A stretch of DNA of 12,589 nt from Gammaproteobacteria bacterium (GTDB taxonomy: Bacteria > Pseudomonadota > Gammaproteobacteria > UBA6429 > Thiohalophilaceae): positions 1-12,589 of the forward strand of contig JAOULB010000019.1 in the NCBI GenBank assembly GCA_029882235.1, given 5' to 3'. A program made the position numbers and the translations under genes. This document shows positions 1 to 6,800 of this stretch, in pieces. Within the stretch, counting starts at the first letter, position 1. Each line of letters begins with the position of its first letter. Below the pieces are notes generated by a model. The model saw nothing but the letters and a program-made list of their open reading frames with translations. It made no database searches and was not told the origin of the DNA.

Positions 1-127
1 TGGTGATAACGTGCAGATGACGGTTTCATTGATTGCACCGATTGCGATGGAAGAAGGCTTACGCTTTGCGATTCGCGAAGGTGGACGAACTGTTGGCGCC
101 GGTGTGGTTGCCAAGATTATTGAGTAA
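1..127 (+). CDS. tuf: Elongation factor Tu, C-terminal fragment (5' part outside window)
   Basis: The frame starting at base 2 encodes the last 41 residues of EF-Tu and ends at TAA 125-127. It includes the signature GLRFAIREGGRTVGAGVV of the C-terminal beta-barrel (domain 3). EF-Tu is the cytosolic GTPase that delivers aminoacyl-tRNA to the ribosomal A site; domain 3 contacts the tRNA T arm and EF-Ts. The GTPase domain lies upstream of the window. Position next to tRNA-Trp and secE matches the tufB-type copy of Proteobacteria. A second tuf may lie in the str operon that begins with rpsL at the right edge (inference). Confidence 0.97.
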   Translation, partial: GDNVQMTVSLIAPIAMEEGLRFAIREGGRTVGAGVVAKIIE

Positions 128-129
128 GT

Positions 130-147
130 GCAGCGAGTTTTCGCTGC
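130..147 (+). other. Short stem-loop just after tuf stop codon
   Basis: A perfect 7-bp stem (130-136 with 141-147) is capped by a 4-base loop GTTT and begins two bases after the tuf stop. No T-run follows, so it is not a convincing intrinsic terminator. It could protect the tuf 3' end or act with the larger hairpin downstream. Confidence 0.6.
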
Positions 148-150
148 ATA

Positions 151-210
151 AGGTACAGGAACATCGATTTAGACACGCAGCAGGCGTGGCTGAAGGATGT
201 TCCTGTACCT
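151..210 (+). repeat. 15-bp perfect inverted repeat between tuf and tRNA-Trp
   Basis: AGGTACAGGAACATC at 151-165 is the exact reverse complement of 196-210. Inside lies a second stem, CACGC (174-178) with GCGTG (184-188), around a 5-base loop, so the RNA would form a long hairpin broken by one internal loop. It ends nine bases before the tRNA. The bases after it (GTTAGTTTTA) are only moderately T-rich. The likeliest role is an RNA processing or mRNA 3'-end stabilising hairpin that separates tuf from the tRNA in a common transcript; a weak terminator is the alternative. The structure is seen directly; the role is inferred. Confidence 0.75.
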
Positions 211-219
211 GTTAGTTTT

Positions 220-295
220 AGGCCAGTAGCTCAATTGGCAGAGCGACGGTCTCCAAAACCGTAGGTTGGGGGTTCGATTCCCTCCTGGCCTGCCA
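220..295 (+). tRNA. trnW: tRNA-Trp (anticodon CCA)
   Basis: A complete 76-base cloverleaf is present. The 7-bp acceptor stem is AGGCCAG (220-226) with CTGGCCT (285-291), followed by discriminator G292 and encoded CCA 293-295. The anticodon stem ACGGT/ACCGT (246-250/258-262) closes the loop CTCCAAA, with anticodon CCA at 253-255. The T loop GGTTCGATTCC is canonical and the D arm contains AGCTCAATTGGCAGAGC. It decodes UGG. Its place between tuf and secE is common in gammaproteobacteria, and it is probably co-transcribed with tuf, since I see no convincing promoter in the spacer. Confidence 0.98.
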
Positions 296-306
296 AATTC
301 GGCAGG
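289..306 (+). other. Stem-loop overlapping the tRNA-Trp 3' end and trailer
   Basis: CCTGCC (289-294) is the perfect complement of GGCAGG (301-306), with a 6-base loop. The 5' arm includes the last acceptor-stem bases, the discriminator and the first two C's of CCA. In the precursor this pairing would compete with the acceptor stem and could affect 3' maturation of the tRNA. No T-run follows, so it is not a terminator. The pairing is seen in the sequence; any function is inferred. Confidence 0.5.
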
Positions 307-329
307 TAATAGTTGAAGGTTAGATATTG

Positions 330-680
330 ATGGCAGACAAAATTAAATTACTGATCGCAGTGGCGCTGATAGCAGCCGGAGTTGTTGGTTTCTATCACTA
401 CGCAGATCAGGCCGCACTCTTATATAGAGTGCTGGGTCTATTGGCTGTCATTGCTGTCTCATTTGCTGTTGCGCTGACAACACAGACCGGTATGAATACC
501 TTGAACTTTGGTCGCAGCGCGGTGCTTGAAGTACGCCGCTCAGTTTGGCCAACACGCAAGGAAACAACACAGACCACATTACTGGTCATTGTGATGGTTT
601 TCATCATCGGCCTGATGTTGTGGTTGTTTGATATGGTTTTACTCTGGGGAGTAAAAATGCTCACAGGTCAAGGGGGTTAA
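330..680 (+). CDS. secE: Preprotein translocase subunit SecE
   Basis: This 116-residue inner-membrane protein clamps SecY in the SecYEG channel that exports unfolded proteins. Three hydrophobic segments are visible, at about residues 6-22, 31-49 and 82-107, as in the three-span SecE of gammaproteobacteria (E. coli 127 aa). The conserved SecE core lies between spans 2 and 3: an amphipathic stretch containing EVRRSVWPTRKE, leading into the last span. ATG 330 was chosen because GAAGGT (315-320) lies nine bases before it and MADK is a plausible N-terminus; a TTG at 327 adds one codon and is less likely. The stop lies five bases before nusG, and the nusG ribosome binding site is inside the last secE codons, so the two are translationally linked. 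Confidence 0.96.
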   Translation: MADKIKLLIAVALIAAGVVGFYHYADQAALLYRVLGLLAVIAVSFAVALTTQTGMNTLNFGRSAVLEVRRSVWPTRKETTQTTLLVIVMVFIIGLMLWLFDMVLLWGVKMLTGQGG

Positions 681-685
681 CGCAG

Positions 686-1219
686 ATGGCGTTACGTTGG
701 TATGTAGTTCATGCCTATTCAGGATTTGAGCAGCATGTGAAACGTTCTCTTGAAGAACGGATCAAGCTGGCCGGTGCTGAAGACAAGTTTGGTGATGTGC
801 TGGTTCCGACTGAGGAAGTAGTGGAAATGCGCGATGGGCAGAAACGTAAGTCGGATCGCAAATTCTTCCCAGGTTATGTACTGGTGCAAATGGATATGGA
901 TGATGAAACCTGGCATCTGGTCAAAGATGTGCCCAAGGTTATGGGTTTCATTGGCGGTAGTAGTGATAAGCCAGCACCGATTACTGATCGTGAGGCTGAG
1001 TCGATTCTGAATCGTGTTCAGGAAGGTGCCGAGAAGCCAAGACCTAAAGTTCTATTTGAGGCCGGTGAGGTGGTTCGTATTACTGATGGGCCATTTAATG
1101 ATTTCAATGGTGTAGTAGAAGAAGTGGATTACGACAAAAACCGTTTACGTGTTGAAGTGTCTATTTTTGGTCGTTCTACACCCGTTGATCTGGAATTTGG
1201 TCAGGTCGAGAAAGGTTAA
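686..1219 (+). CDS. nusG: Transcription termination/antitermination factor NusG
   Basis: This 177-residue cytosolic factor (E. coli 181 aa) binds the RNA polymerase clamp, suppresses pausing, and links polymerase to Rho or to S10 on the ribosome. The N-terminal NGN domain (about 4-118) starts with RWYVVHAYSGFE and includes RKFFPGYVLVQM and PKVMGFIGG. The C-terminal KOW domain (about 123-177) shows VVRITDGPFNDFNGVVEEVD and ends near the stop. AGGGGG at 671-676 is a good Shine-Dalgarno site nine bases before ATG 686. It follows secE with a 5-base gap, the usual secE-nusG pair, and its partners RpoB and RpoC are encoded downstream. Confidence 0.98.
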   Translation: MALRWYVVHAYSGFEQHVKRSLEERIKLAGAEDKFGDVLVPTEEVVEMRDGQKRKSDRKFFPGYVLVQMDMDDETWHLVKDVPKVMGFIGGSSDKPAPITDREAESILNRVQEGAEKPRPKVLFEAGEVVRITDGPFNDFNGVVEEVDYDKNRLRVEVSIFGRSTPVDLEFGQVEKG

Positions 1220-1227
1220 GATTTCAG

Positions 1228-1251
1228 GGAAGCAGGTTGCCACCTGTTTCC
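1228..1251 (+). other. Stem-loop after nusG
   Basis: A 10-bp stem (1228-1237 with 1242-1251, one G-T wobble) closes a 4-base loop TGCC nine bases after the nusG stop. The bases that follow, ATCTGTAAAC, have no T-run, so a strong intrinsic terminator is unlikely. It may mark an mRNA boundary between the secE-nusG and rplKA blocks by processing. I found no convincing sigma-70 promoter between nusG and rplK. Confidence 0.5.
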
Positions 1252-1263
1252 ATCTGTAAACAC

Positions 1264-1297
1264 GGGGAGCCGCGAGGCGCTTGCACCCACATAGGAG
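1264..1297 (+). promoter_or_regulatory. Probable L1-binding autoregulatory site and RBS of rplK
   Basis: GCC (1269-1271) pairs with GGC (1276-1278) around a GCGA tetraloop. Outside it GGG (1264-1266 or 1265-1267) pairs with CCC (1286-1288), leaving a short 5' and a longer 3' unpaired strand. A short helix, an asymmetric internal loop and a second helix just before the L11 ribosome binding site (TAGGAG, 1292-1297) is the general form of the L1 operator, which mimics the 23S rRNA site. In E. coli, L1 represses the rplK-rplA mRNA in this way. The fold is seen; binding by L1 is inferred from position and shape. Confidence 0.5.
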
Positions 1298-1306
1298 TAC
1301 TACAAA

Positions 1307-1738
1307 ATGGCAAAGAAAATTGAAGCTTATATTAAGCTGCAGGTCCCAGCGGGACAGGCAAATCCAAGTCCACCGGTTGGTCCAGCACTGGGTCAGCATG
1401 GTGTAAATATTATGGAATTTTGCAAGGCCTTCAATGCTGCATCTCAGAGCATGGAGCAGGGCATGCCCATTCCTGTTGTGATTACGGTCTACAGTGATCG
1501 CAGCTTTACCTTTATTACCAAGACACCACCTGCATCTATTCTGTTGAAGAAGGCGGCAGGAATTAAGTCTGGTTCTGGTGTACCTAACCGCGACAAAGTT
1601 GGCAAAGTCACCCGTGCGCAGCTGGAAGAAATTGCCAAGACAAAAGAACCTGATCTTACTGCAGCCGATATGGATGCAGCTGTACGTACCATCGCGGGTA
1701 GTGCTCGTAGTATGGGTATCGAAACGGAGGGTGTGTAA
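1307..1738 (+). CDS. rplK: 50S ribosomal protein L11
   Basis: This 143-residue protein (E. coli 142) binds the GTPase-associated region of 23S rRNA at the base of the L7/L12 stalk and is needed for RelA activation by uncharged tRNA. The N-terminal domain carries the proline-rich NPSPPVGPALGQHGVN segment, where thiostrepton-class antibiotics act. The C-terminal rRNA-binding domain (about 75-143) includes TPPASILLKKAAG and ends with GSARSMGI. The start ATG 1307 is preceded by TAGGAG nine bases upstream. The stop codon abuts the rplA start with no gap, so L11 and L1 are made by coupled translation. Confidence 0.98.
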   Translation: MAKKIEAYIKLQVPAGQANPSPPVGPALGQHGVNIMEFCKAFNAASQSMEQGMPIPVVITVYSDRSFTFITKTPPASILLKKAAGIKSGSGVPNRDKVGKVTRAQLEEIAKTKEPDLTAADMDAAVRTIAGSARSMGIETEGV

Positions 1739-2434
1739 ATGGCCAAGTTAACAAAACGCCAGAAGGCGATTGCAGAAAAACTGCAAGCAGGCAAAGTGTA
1801 TGCAGCTGATGAAGCCTTCCAGATTTTAAAAGATCTGCCACGCACTAAATTTACTGAATCTGTTGATGTATCAGTTAATCTGGGTGTTGACCCTCGTAAA
1901 TCTGACCAGGTCGTTCGTGGTTCATCCGTTCTGCCTAAAGGCACAGGTAAGACAGTTCGTGTTGCTGTATTTGCACAAGGCGAAAATGCCGACAAGGCCA
2001 AAGCGGCGGGTGCAGACATTGTTGGTTTTGATGATCTTGCTGAAGATATTAAAAAAGGCAATATGGATTTTGATGTGGTTATCGCAACACCGGATGCAAT
2101 GCGTGTTGTCGGTACGCTGGGTCAGGTTCTGGGCCCACGTGGTCTGATGCCAAACCCGAAAGTGGGTACTGTTACCCCAGACGTTGAAACTGCAGTGAAA
2201 AATGCCAAAGGCGGTCAGGTTCGTTATCGAACTGACAAGGCTGGCATTATTCATTGTTCAATCGGTAACGTGGATTTTGATCCCGCTAGTTTGAAAGAAA
2301 ACCTTAATGCTTTACTGGCAGACCTGGTCAAGGCCAAGCCTGCAGCAGCAAAAGGTCAGTACATGAAGAAAGTGACTGTCTCCACCACCATGGGGCCAGG
2401 CATTACTGTTGACCAGGCATCGTTAGCCGGTTAA
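1739..2434 (+). CDS. rplA: 50S ribosomal protein L1
   Basis: This 231-residue protein (E. coli 234) forms the mobile L1 stalk at the ribosomal E site and is the known translational repressor of its own operon. The hallmark GQVLGPRGLMPNPKVGTVT lies in the middle, and the C-terminal part has the expected TVSTTMGPGI. ATG 1739 follows the rplK stop directly, and GGAGG at 1726-1730 inside rplK serves as its ribosome binding site. Domain I is formed by the two ends of the chain, with domain II inserted. A structured spacer separates it from rplJ. Confidence 0.98.
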   Translation: MAKLTKRQKAIAEKLQAGKVYAADEAFQILKDLPRTKFTESVDVSVNLGVDPRKSDQVVRGSSVLPKGTGKTVRVAVFAQGENADKAKAAGADIVGFDDLAEDIKKGNMDFDVVIATPDAMRVVGTLGQVLGPRGLMPNPKVGTVTPDVETAVKNAKGGQVRYRTDKAGIIHCSIGNVDFDPASLKENLNALLADLVKAKPAAAKGQYMKKVTVSTTMGPGITVDQASLAG

Positions 2435-2446
2435 CAACAGAGCTTT

Positions 2447-2485
2447 GGGTCTCTGTCGATAAGTTTGAGTTTTCGACAGAGTCCA
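2447..2485 (+). other. Stem-loop following rplA
   Basis: CTCTGTCGA (2451-2459) pairs perfectly with TCGACAGAG (2473-2481) around a 13-base loop. Three more pairs beyond a single T-T mismatch extend the stem to 2447-2485. No T-run follows. It sits between the rplKA and rplJL blocks, where it could be a processing site, an mRNA 3'-end barrier or a partial terminator that lets L10/L7-L12 be made in different amounts from L11/L1. The role is inferred. Confidence 0.6.
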
Positions 2486-2493
2486 TCAAAGAC

Positions 2494-2646
2494 CGCAGGT
2501 AACAACGGGATAGCAGTTTTATCCCAGCGCATTAAACAGTAATGGCCTGCGTAGATGGTGAGCCTGAGTTATTTTGGGATGGCTTGATTAAAAGCTGTTC
2601 TGGCAAAGGCCACTAGCAAGTGCAAATCGTCATGGTGACGGTTTGT
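2494..2646 (+). promoter_or_regulatory. rplJ mRNA leader resembling the L10 leader (L10-L7/L12 autoregulation)
   Basis: CGCAGG (2494-2499) pairs with CCTGCG (2546-2551), enclosing a 6-bp hairpin GGGATA/TATCCC (2507-2512/2520-2525). The segment CCTGCGTAGATGGTGA (2546-2561) closely resembles, from memory, the E. coli rplJ leader stretch CTGCGTAGACGGTGA. A strong hairpin follows at 2622-2646, with about 11 pairs and loop TGG. In E. coli the L10-(L7/L12)4 complex binds this leader and represses rplJ-rplL translation. The same role here is inferred from position, structure and partial likeness; exact boundaries are uncertain. Confidence 0.7.
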
Positions 2647-2660
2647 GTATGTCCAATCTT

Positions 2661-2690
2661 CATCGGGAAACCGGTGAACAAGCAGGAGGT
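2661..2690 (+). promoter_or_regulatory. GAAA-tetraloop hairpin and Shine-Dalgarno of rplJ
   Basis: CATCGG (2661-2666) and CCGGTG (2671-2676) form a 6-bp stem, including one G-T wobble, capped by GAAA. Eight bases later AGGAGGT (2684-2690) is a near-perfect ribosome binding site, six bases before GTG 2697. This site fixes the rplJ start. Confidence 0.75.
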
Positions 2691-2696
2691 AAATTC

Positions 2697-3227
2697 GTGG
2701 CATTAAGTTTCTCTGAAAAAGAAGCCATTGTTGCTGATGTCGCTGAAGTTGCCGCCGGTGCACATTCTGCAGTCGCTGCAGAATATCATGGTCTGACATC
2801 CGAAGAGATGACTCAACTACGTGCAGATGCACGTAGTAATGGCGTATATCTTCGGGTAGTGAAAAATTCACTGGCCAAACGTGCATTTGAAGGAACGGAC
2901 TATGCGTGTATGAATGAGGCTTTAACTGGCCCGCTGGTACTGGCGTTTTCTCAGGAAGACCCCGGTTCAGCAGCGCGAGTTGTAAAGGCCTTTGCAAAAG
3001 ACCATAACAAACTGGTTGTTAAAGCCCTGTCAGTGGGTGGTAAGTTATTGGCTGCAGGCGAAATTGAACGTCTAGCCAGTCTGCCAACCAAGGATCAGGC
3101 GATCAGTATGTTGATGTCGGTTATGCAAGCACCGATCACCAAACTGGCTCGTACTATGAACGAGGTACCAGGCAAGTTGGTCCGTACCGTAGCGGCAGTT
3201 CGCGAAGCGAAACAGTCAGCTGCTTGA
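2697..3227 (+). CDS. rplJ: 50S ribosomal protein L10 (GTG start)
   Basis: This 176-residue protein anchors L7/L12 dimers to 23S rRNA at the base of the stalk. With L7/L12 it represses translation of its own mRNA in known bacteria. The start is GTG 2697 because AGGAGGT lies six bases upstream and the product begins (M)ALSFSEKEAIVADV, aligning with E. coli MALNLQDKQAIVAEV. The open frame continues upstream, but an ATG at 2649 has no ribosome binding site. Family features include the GVYLRVVKNSLAKRAFEGT rRNA-binding segment and the helical C-terminus GKLVRTVAAVREAK. It is somewhat longer than the E. coli protein (165 aa). A 30-base gap leads to rplL. Confidence 0.97.
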   Translation: MALSFSEKEAIVADVAEVAAGAHSAVAAEYHGLTSEEMTQLRADARSNGVYLRVVKNSLAKRAFEGTDYACMNEALTGPLVLAFSQEDPGSAARVVKAFAKDHNKLVVKALSVGGKLLAAGEIERLASLPTKDQAISMLMSVMQAPITKLARTMNEVPGKLVRTVAAVREAKQSAA

Positions 3228-3257
3228 AGAACTGATTAATATTTAGGAGATTTGAAA

Positions 3258-3638
3258 ATGGCAGTATCTAAAGACGATATCCTGGAAACCATTTCTAACA
3301 TGTCTGTAATGGAAGTTGTTGAACTGGTTGAAGCGATGGAAGAAAAATTTGGTGTGTCAGCTGCAGCCGCAGTTGCAGCAGCACCAGTAGCAGCAGCCGG
3401 CGATGCTGGTGGTGCAGCAGCAGAGAAAGACGAGTTTGACGTTGTTATGGCCAGCTTTGGTGATAACAAGGTTGCCGTTATTAAAGCTGTTCGTGCCATC
3501 ACGGGTCTGGGTCTGAAAGAAGCCAAAGACATGGTTGAAGGTGCTCCTTCTACTATTAAAGAAGGCGCGGCCAAGGCTGAAGCTGAAGAAGTTAAGAAAC
3601 AACTGGAAGAGGCCGGCGCAACTGTCGAACTTAAGTAA
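3258..3638 (+). CDS. rplL: 50S ribosomal protein L7/L12
   Basis: This 126-residue stalk protein (E. coli 121) is present in multiple dimers per ribosome and recruits and activates the translational GTPases EF-Tu, EF-G and IF2. The N-terminal dimerisation and L10-binding domain includes MSVMEVVELVEAMEEKFGVS. An alanine-rich flexible hinge (about 36-58) follows; this probably accounts for most of the extra length. The C-terminal domain carries the conserved KVAVIKAVRAITGLGLKEAK factor-binding helices. ATG 3258 is chosen over an in-frame TTG at 3252 because AGGAGA (3245-3250) is correctly spaced and MAVSKDDILE matches the family start. It lies between rplJ and a long processing-type hairpin. Confidence 0.98.
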   Translation: MAVSKDDILETISNMSVMEVVELVEAMEEKFGVSAAAAVAAAPVAAAGDAGGAAAEKDEFDVVMASFGDNKVAVIKAVRAITGLGLKEAKDMVEGAPSTIKEGAAKAEAEEVKKQLEEAGATVELK

Positions 3639-3651
3639 GTTGTTAAGGAAA

Positions 3652-3708
3652 TTTGGCAACAGCCTCTCACGCGTTGTGAAAACAACGTGCGGGATGCTTG
3701 TTGCCAAA
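3652..3708 (+). promoter_or_regulatory. Long RNase III-type hairpin between rplL and rpoB
   Basis: The arms 3652-3677 and 3682-3708 form 24 pairs with two mismatches and one bulged T, capped by a GAAA tetraloop (3678-3681). The outer ten pairs (TTTGGCAACA with TGTTGCCAAA) and the inner six (CGTTGT with ACAACG) are perfect. It starts 13 bases after the rplL stop. E. coli has an attenuator and an RNase III cleavage site in the same spacer that lower rpoBC output relative to rplJL. A matching processing role is likely by position and length. No T-run follows, so termination here looks weak. Confidence 0.75.
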
Positions 3709-3756
3709 ATCCGTCTATTATTATGCAAGACTATCCCGGCCCAGGACTGGCAAGTT

Positions 3757-3826
3757 ATCAATTGTCGGTCTGTTGCTGATCTGTTACTACTGGAATTTAG
3801 TAGCCGATCACGGGTAACAAATTGAT
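3757..3826 (+). other. Second structured element in the rpoB leader
   Basis: Nested complementary segments are present: ATCAATT (3757-3763) with AATTGAT (3820-3826), TGTTAC (3782-3787) with GTAACA (3814-3819), and TACT (3788-3791) with AGTA (3799-3802). The fold would end 12 bases before the rpoB ribosome binding site (GGAG, 3839-3842), so it could influence rpoB translation or mRNA decay. Individual stems are short and I could not compute stability, so this is tentative. No good sigma-70 promoter is seen in the spacer 3639-3848. Confidence 0.4.
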
Positions 3827-3848
3827 CTAAAGCTACGCGGAGCGTCAA

Positions 3849-6800
3849 ATGGGTTACTCATTTACTGAGAAAAAACGAATTCGTAAAGACTTTGGCCGTC
3901 GTGCCAGTGTTCTTGAAGTCCCTTATTTGCTGGCCACCCAGATAGATTCCTATCGGGAATTTCTGCAAGCCGATGCTGATCCCGATAAACGGGAAGATAG
4001 AGGCCTGCATGCAGCATTTAAATCTGTATTTCCAATTGTTAGTTATTCAGGTAATGCGGCACTGGAATTTGTCAGCTTCCGCCTGGGTACGCCGACTTTT
4101 GATGTTAAAGAATGTCAGTTACGTGGCGTAACTTATGCTGCACCCCTGCGTGTTAAAGTGAAACTTGTTATTTATGACAAGGAAGCAAAAACTCAGACTA
4201 TTAAAGAAGTCCGTGAGCAGGAAGTCTACATGGGTGAAATGCCCCTGATGACTGATAACGGTACCTTTGTAATTAATGGAACTGAGCGTGTGATTGTTTC
4301 CCAGTTACATCGCTCTCCAGGTGTATTTTTTGATCATGACCGCGGTAAAACTCATTCATCAGGTAAGCTGTTATTTAATGCGCGCGTGATCCCTTATCGT
4401 GGTTCCTGGCTGGATTTTGAGTTCGATCCAAAAGACTGCCTGTTTACGCGTATTGATCGCCGTCGTAAATTGCCGATCACCATTCTGTTGCGTGCTCTGG
4501 GCTACGATAACGAACAAATTCTCGATATGTTCTTCGAGAAGAATAATTTCAAATTTGGCAAAAATGGCATTGAGCTTGAACTCATTGCTGAGCGCCTGCG
4601 TGGTGAAACCGCCACCTTTGATATGAAGGCCAAGGACACAGTTATTGTTGAAGAAGGTCGTCGTGTCACTGCACGCCATATTCGTGAATTCGAAAAGGCC
4701 AAACTGAAAAGCCTGATCGTGCCAGAAGAATATCTGCTCGGTAAGGTGATGGCCCACAATGTTGTGAATGAAGAAACCGGTGAAATCATTATTAATGCCA
4801 ATGATGAGCTGACGCCTGAACTGATCGAAGCGTTGAAAGAGTCTGGTGTTAAAGAATTCCAGACCATTTTCACCAACGATCTGGATCAGGGCGCCTTTAT
4901 TTCAAAGACACTGACTATTGATCCAACCACAACCCAGTTGGAAGCCCAGGTCGAAATCTATCGTATGATGCGCCCAGGTGAGCCGCCGACGAAAGATGCA
5001 GCAGAAAATCTGTTTAATAATCTGTTCTTCAGTGATGAGCGTTATGACCTGTCTGCTGTCGGCCGGATGAAATTTAATCGTCGTGTTGGTCGCAAGGAAA
5101 TCGAAGGTGCCGGGACACTGGACAAACAAGATATTCTTGATGTTATGAAGGTGTTGATCGATATTCGTAACGGTCGCGGCATTGTTGATGATATCGATCA
5201 CCTTGGTAACCGCCGTATTCGCTCTGTCGGTGAAATGGCCGAAAACCAATTCCGCGTTGGTCTTGTGCGTGTTGAGCGTGCGGTAAAAGAGCGTCTTAGC
5301 CTGGCTGAATCAGATAACCTGATGCCGCAGGAAATGATCAATGCCAAACCAGTTTCAGCAGCAATCAAAGAATTCTTTGGTTCAAGTCAGCTGTCACAGT
5401 TTATGGATCAGAATAATCCATTGTCAGAAGTCACGCATAAGCGTCGTATTTCTGCCTTAGGTCCGGGTGGTCTGACACGTGAGCGTGCTGGCTTTGAGGT
5501 ACGTGACGTACATCCAACCCATTATGGTCGTGTATGTCCAATTGAAACACCTGAAGGTCCAAACATTGGTCTGATTAACTCACTGGCGGTTTATGCACGT
5601 ACGAATTCGTACGGGTTCCTCGAAACACCTTATCGTAAAGTGAAAAATGGCAAGGTGACTAATGATATTGATTATCTGTCAGCGATTGACGAAGCCGAGT
5701 TTGTGATTGCACAGGCGAATGCTGCGCTGGATTCAAAAGGTGCGCTTTCGGATGACCTCGTATCCTGTCGTCATCAAAATGAATTTACTATGGCAACACC
5801 TGACCGTGTTGATTATATGGATGTATCGCCGAAGCAGATTGTATCGGTTGCGGCATCGCTTATTCCATTCCTTGAGCACGATGATGCGAACCGCGCCCTG
5901 ATGGGGTCAAACATGCAACGCCAGGCTGTACCTACACTGCGTGCTGAAAAGCCAGTTGTCGGTACCGGTATGGAGCGTACTGTTGCGGTTGACTCAGGTG
6001 TTACTGTTGTTGCCAAACGTGGTGGTATGGTTGATTCAGTCGATGCGGCACGTATTGTTGTGCGTGTGAATGATGATGAAACTGTTCCAGGTGAACCTGG
6101 TGTAGATATCTACAACCTGACCAAGTACACCCGTTCAAATCAGAACACCTGTATTAATCAGCGTCCACTGGTTAAACCTGGCGATACGATTGCGCGCGGT
6201 GATGTTATGGCCGATGGTCCATCTACTGATATGGGTGAGCTGGCACTGGGTCAGAACATGCTGGTCGCCTTCATGCCCTGGAATGGTTATAACTTCGAGG
6301 ATTCAATCCTGATCTCTGAGCGTGTTGTGCAGGAAGATCGTTATACCACTATCCACATCGAAGAACTGACCTGTGTTGCGCGTGATACCAAGTTGGGTTC
6401 AGAAGAAATCTCTGGCGATATTCCAAACGTCGGTGAAGCTGCACTCTCCAAACTGGATGAAGCCGGTATTGTTTACATCGGTGCTGAAGTTAAACCGGGT
6501 GATATTCTGGTTGGTAAGGTGACACCAAAAGGTGAAACTCAGTTAACACCGGAAGAAAAACTGCTGCGTGCCATCTTTGGTGAAAAAGCCTCTGATGTTA
6601 AAGATACCTCTCTGCGTGTATCTTCAGGCATGATCGGTACAGTTATTGATGTACAGGTCTTTACTCGCGATGGTCTGGAAAAAGATTCGCGTGCCCAGGC
6701 AATTGAAGAATCAGAGCTTGCACGCATCAAGAAAGATTTGAATGACCAACGCCGCATCATGGAAGACGACGCCTATGATCGTGCAGAACAGATGCTGATT

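Noticed and set aside
33..215. 60-residue open frame at the left end
   Set aside because: It overlaps the EF-Tu C-terminus in another frame, runs into the inverted repeat, and has no ribosome binding site or recognisable protein features.
327..329. TTG as secE start
   Set aside because: ATG 330 immediately follows, has better spacing to GAAGGT and gives the usual MADK-type N-terminus.
2409..2437. Possible rplJ promoter TTGACC-N17-TAACAA at the end of rplA
   Set aside because: The -35 box is good, but the -10 box matches only three of six positions, so I do not annotate it; TSS mapping would decide.
2643..2696. N-terminal extension of L10 (TTG 2643 or ATG 2649)
   Set aside because: No ribosome binding site upstream, the stretch overlaps leader hairpins, and GTG 2697 has a near-perfect AGGAGGT and matches the family N-terminus.
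3252..3257. TTG start for rplL two codons upstream
   Set aside because: It lies almost on top of AGGAGA; ATG 3258 has correct spacing and the family start.
3236..3685. 149-residue minus-strand open frame opposite rplL
   Set aside because: It is a shadow of the alanine-rich L7/L12 gene, of low complexity (Ser/Ala/Thr), with no homology that I recognise.
3716..3721. TATTAT as a -10 box for an rpoB promoter
   Set aside because: No -35 element at acceptable distance; the nearest TTGTTG is only 12 bases away and lies in the hairpin arm.
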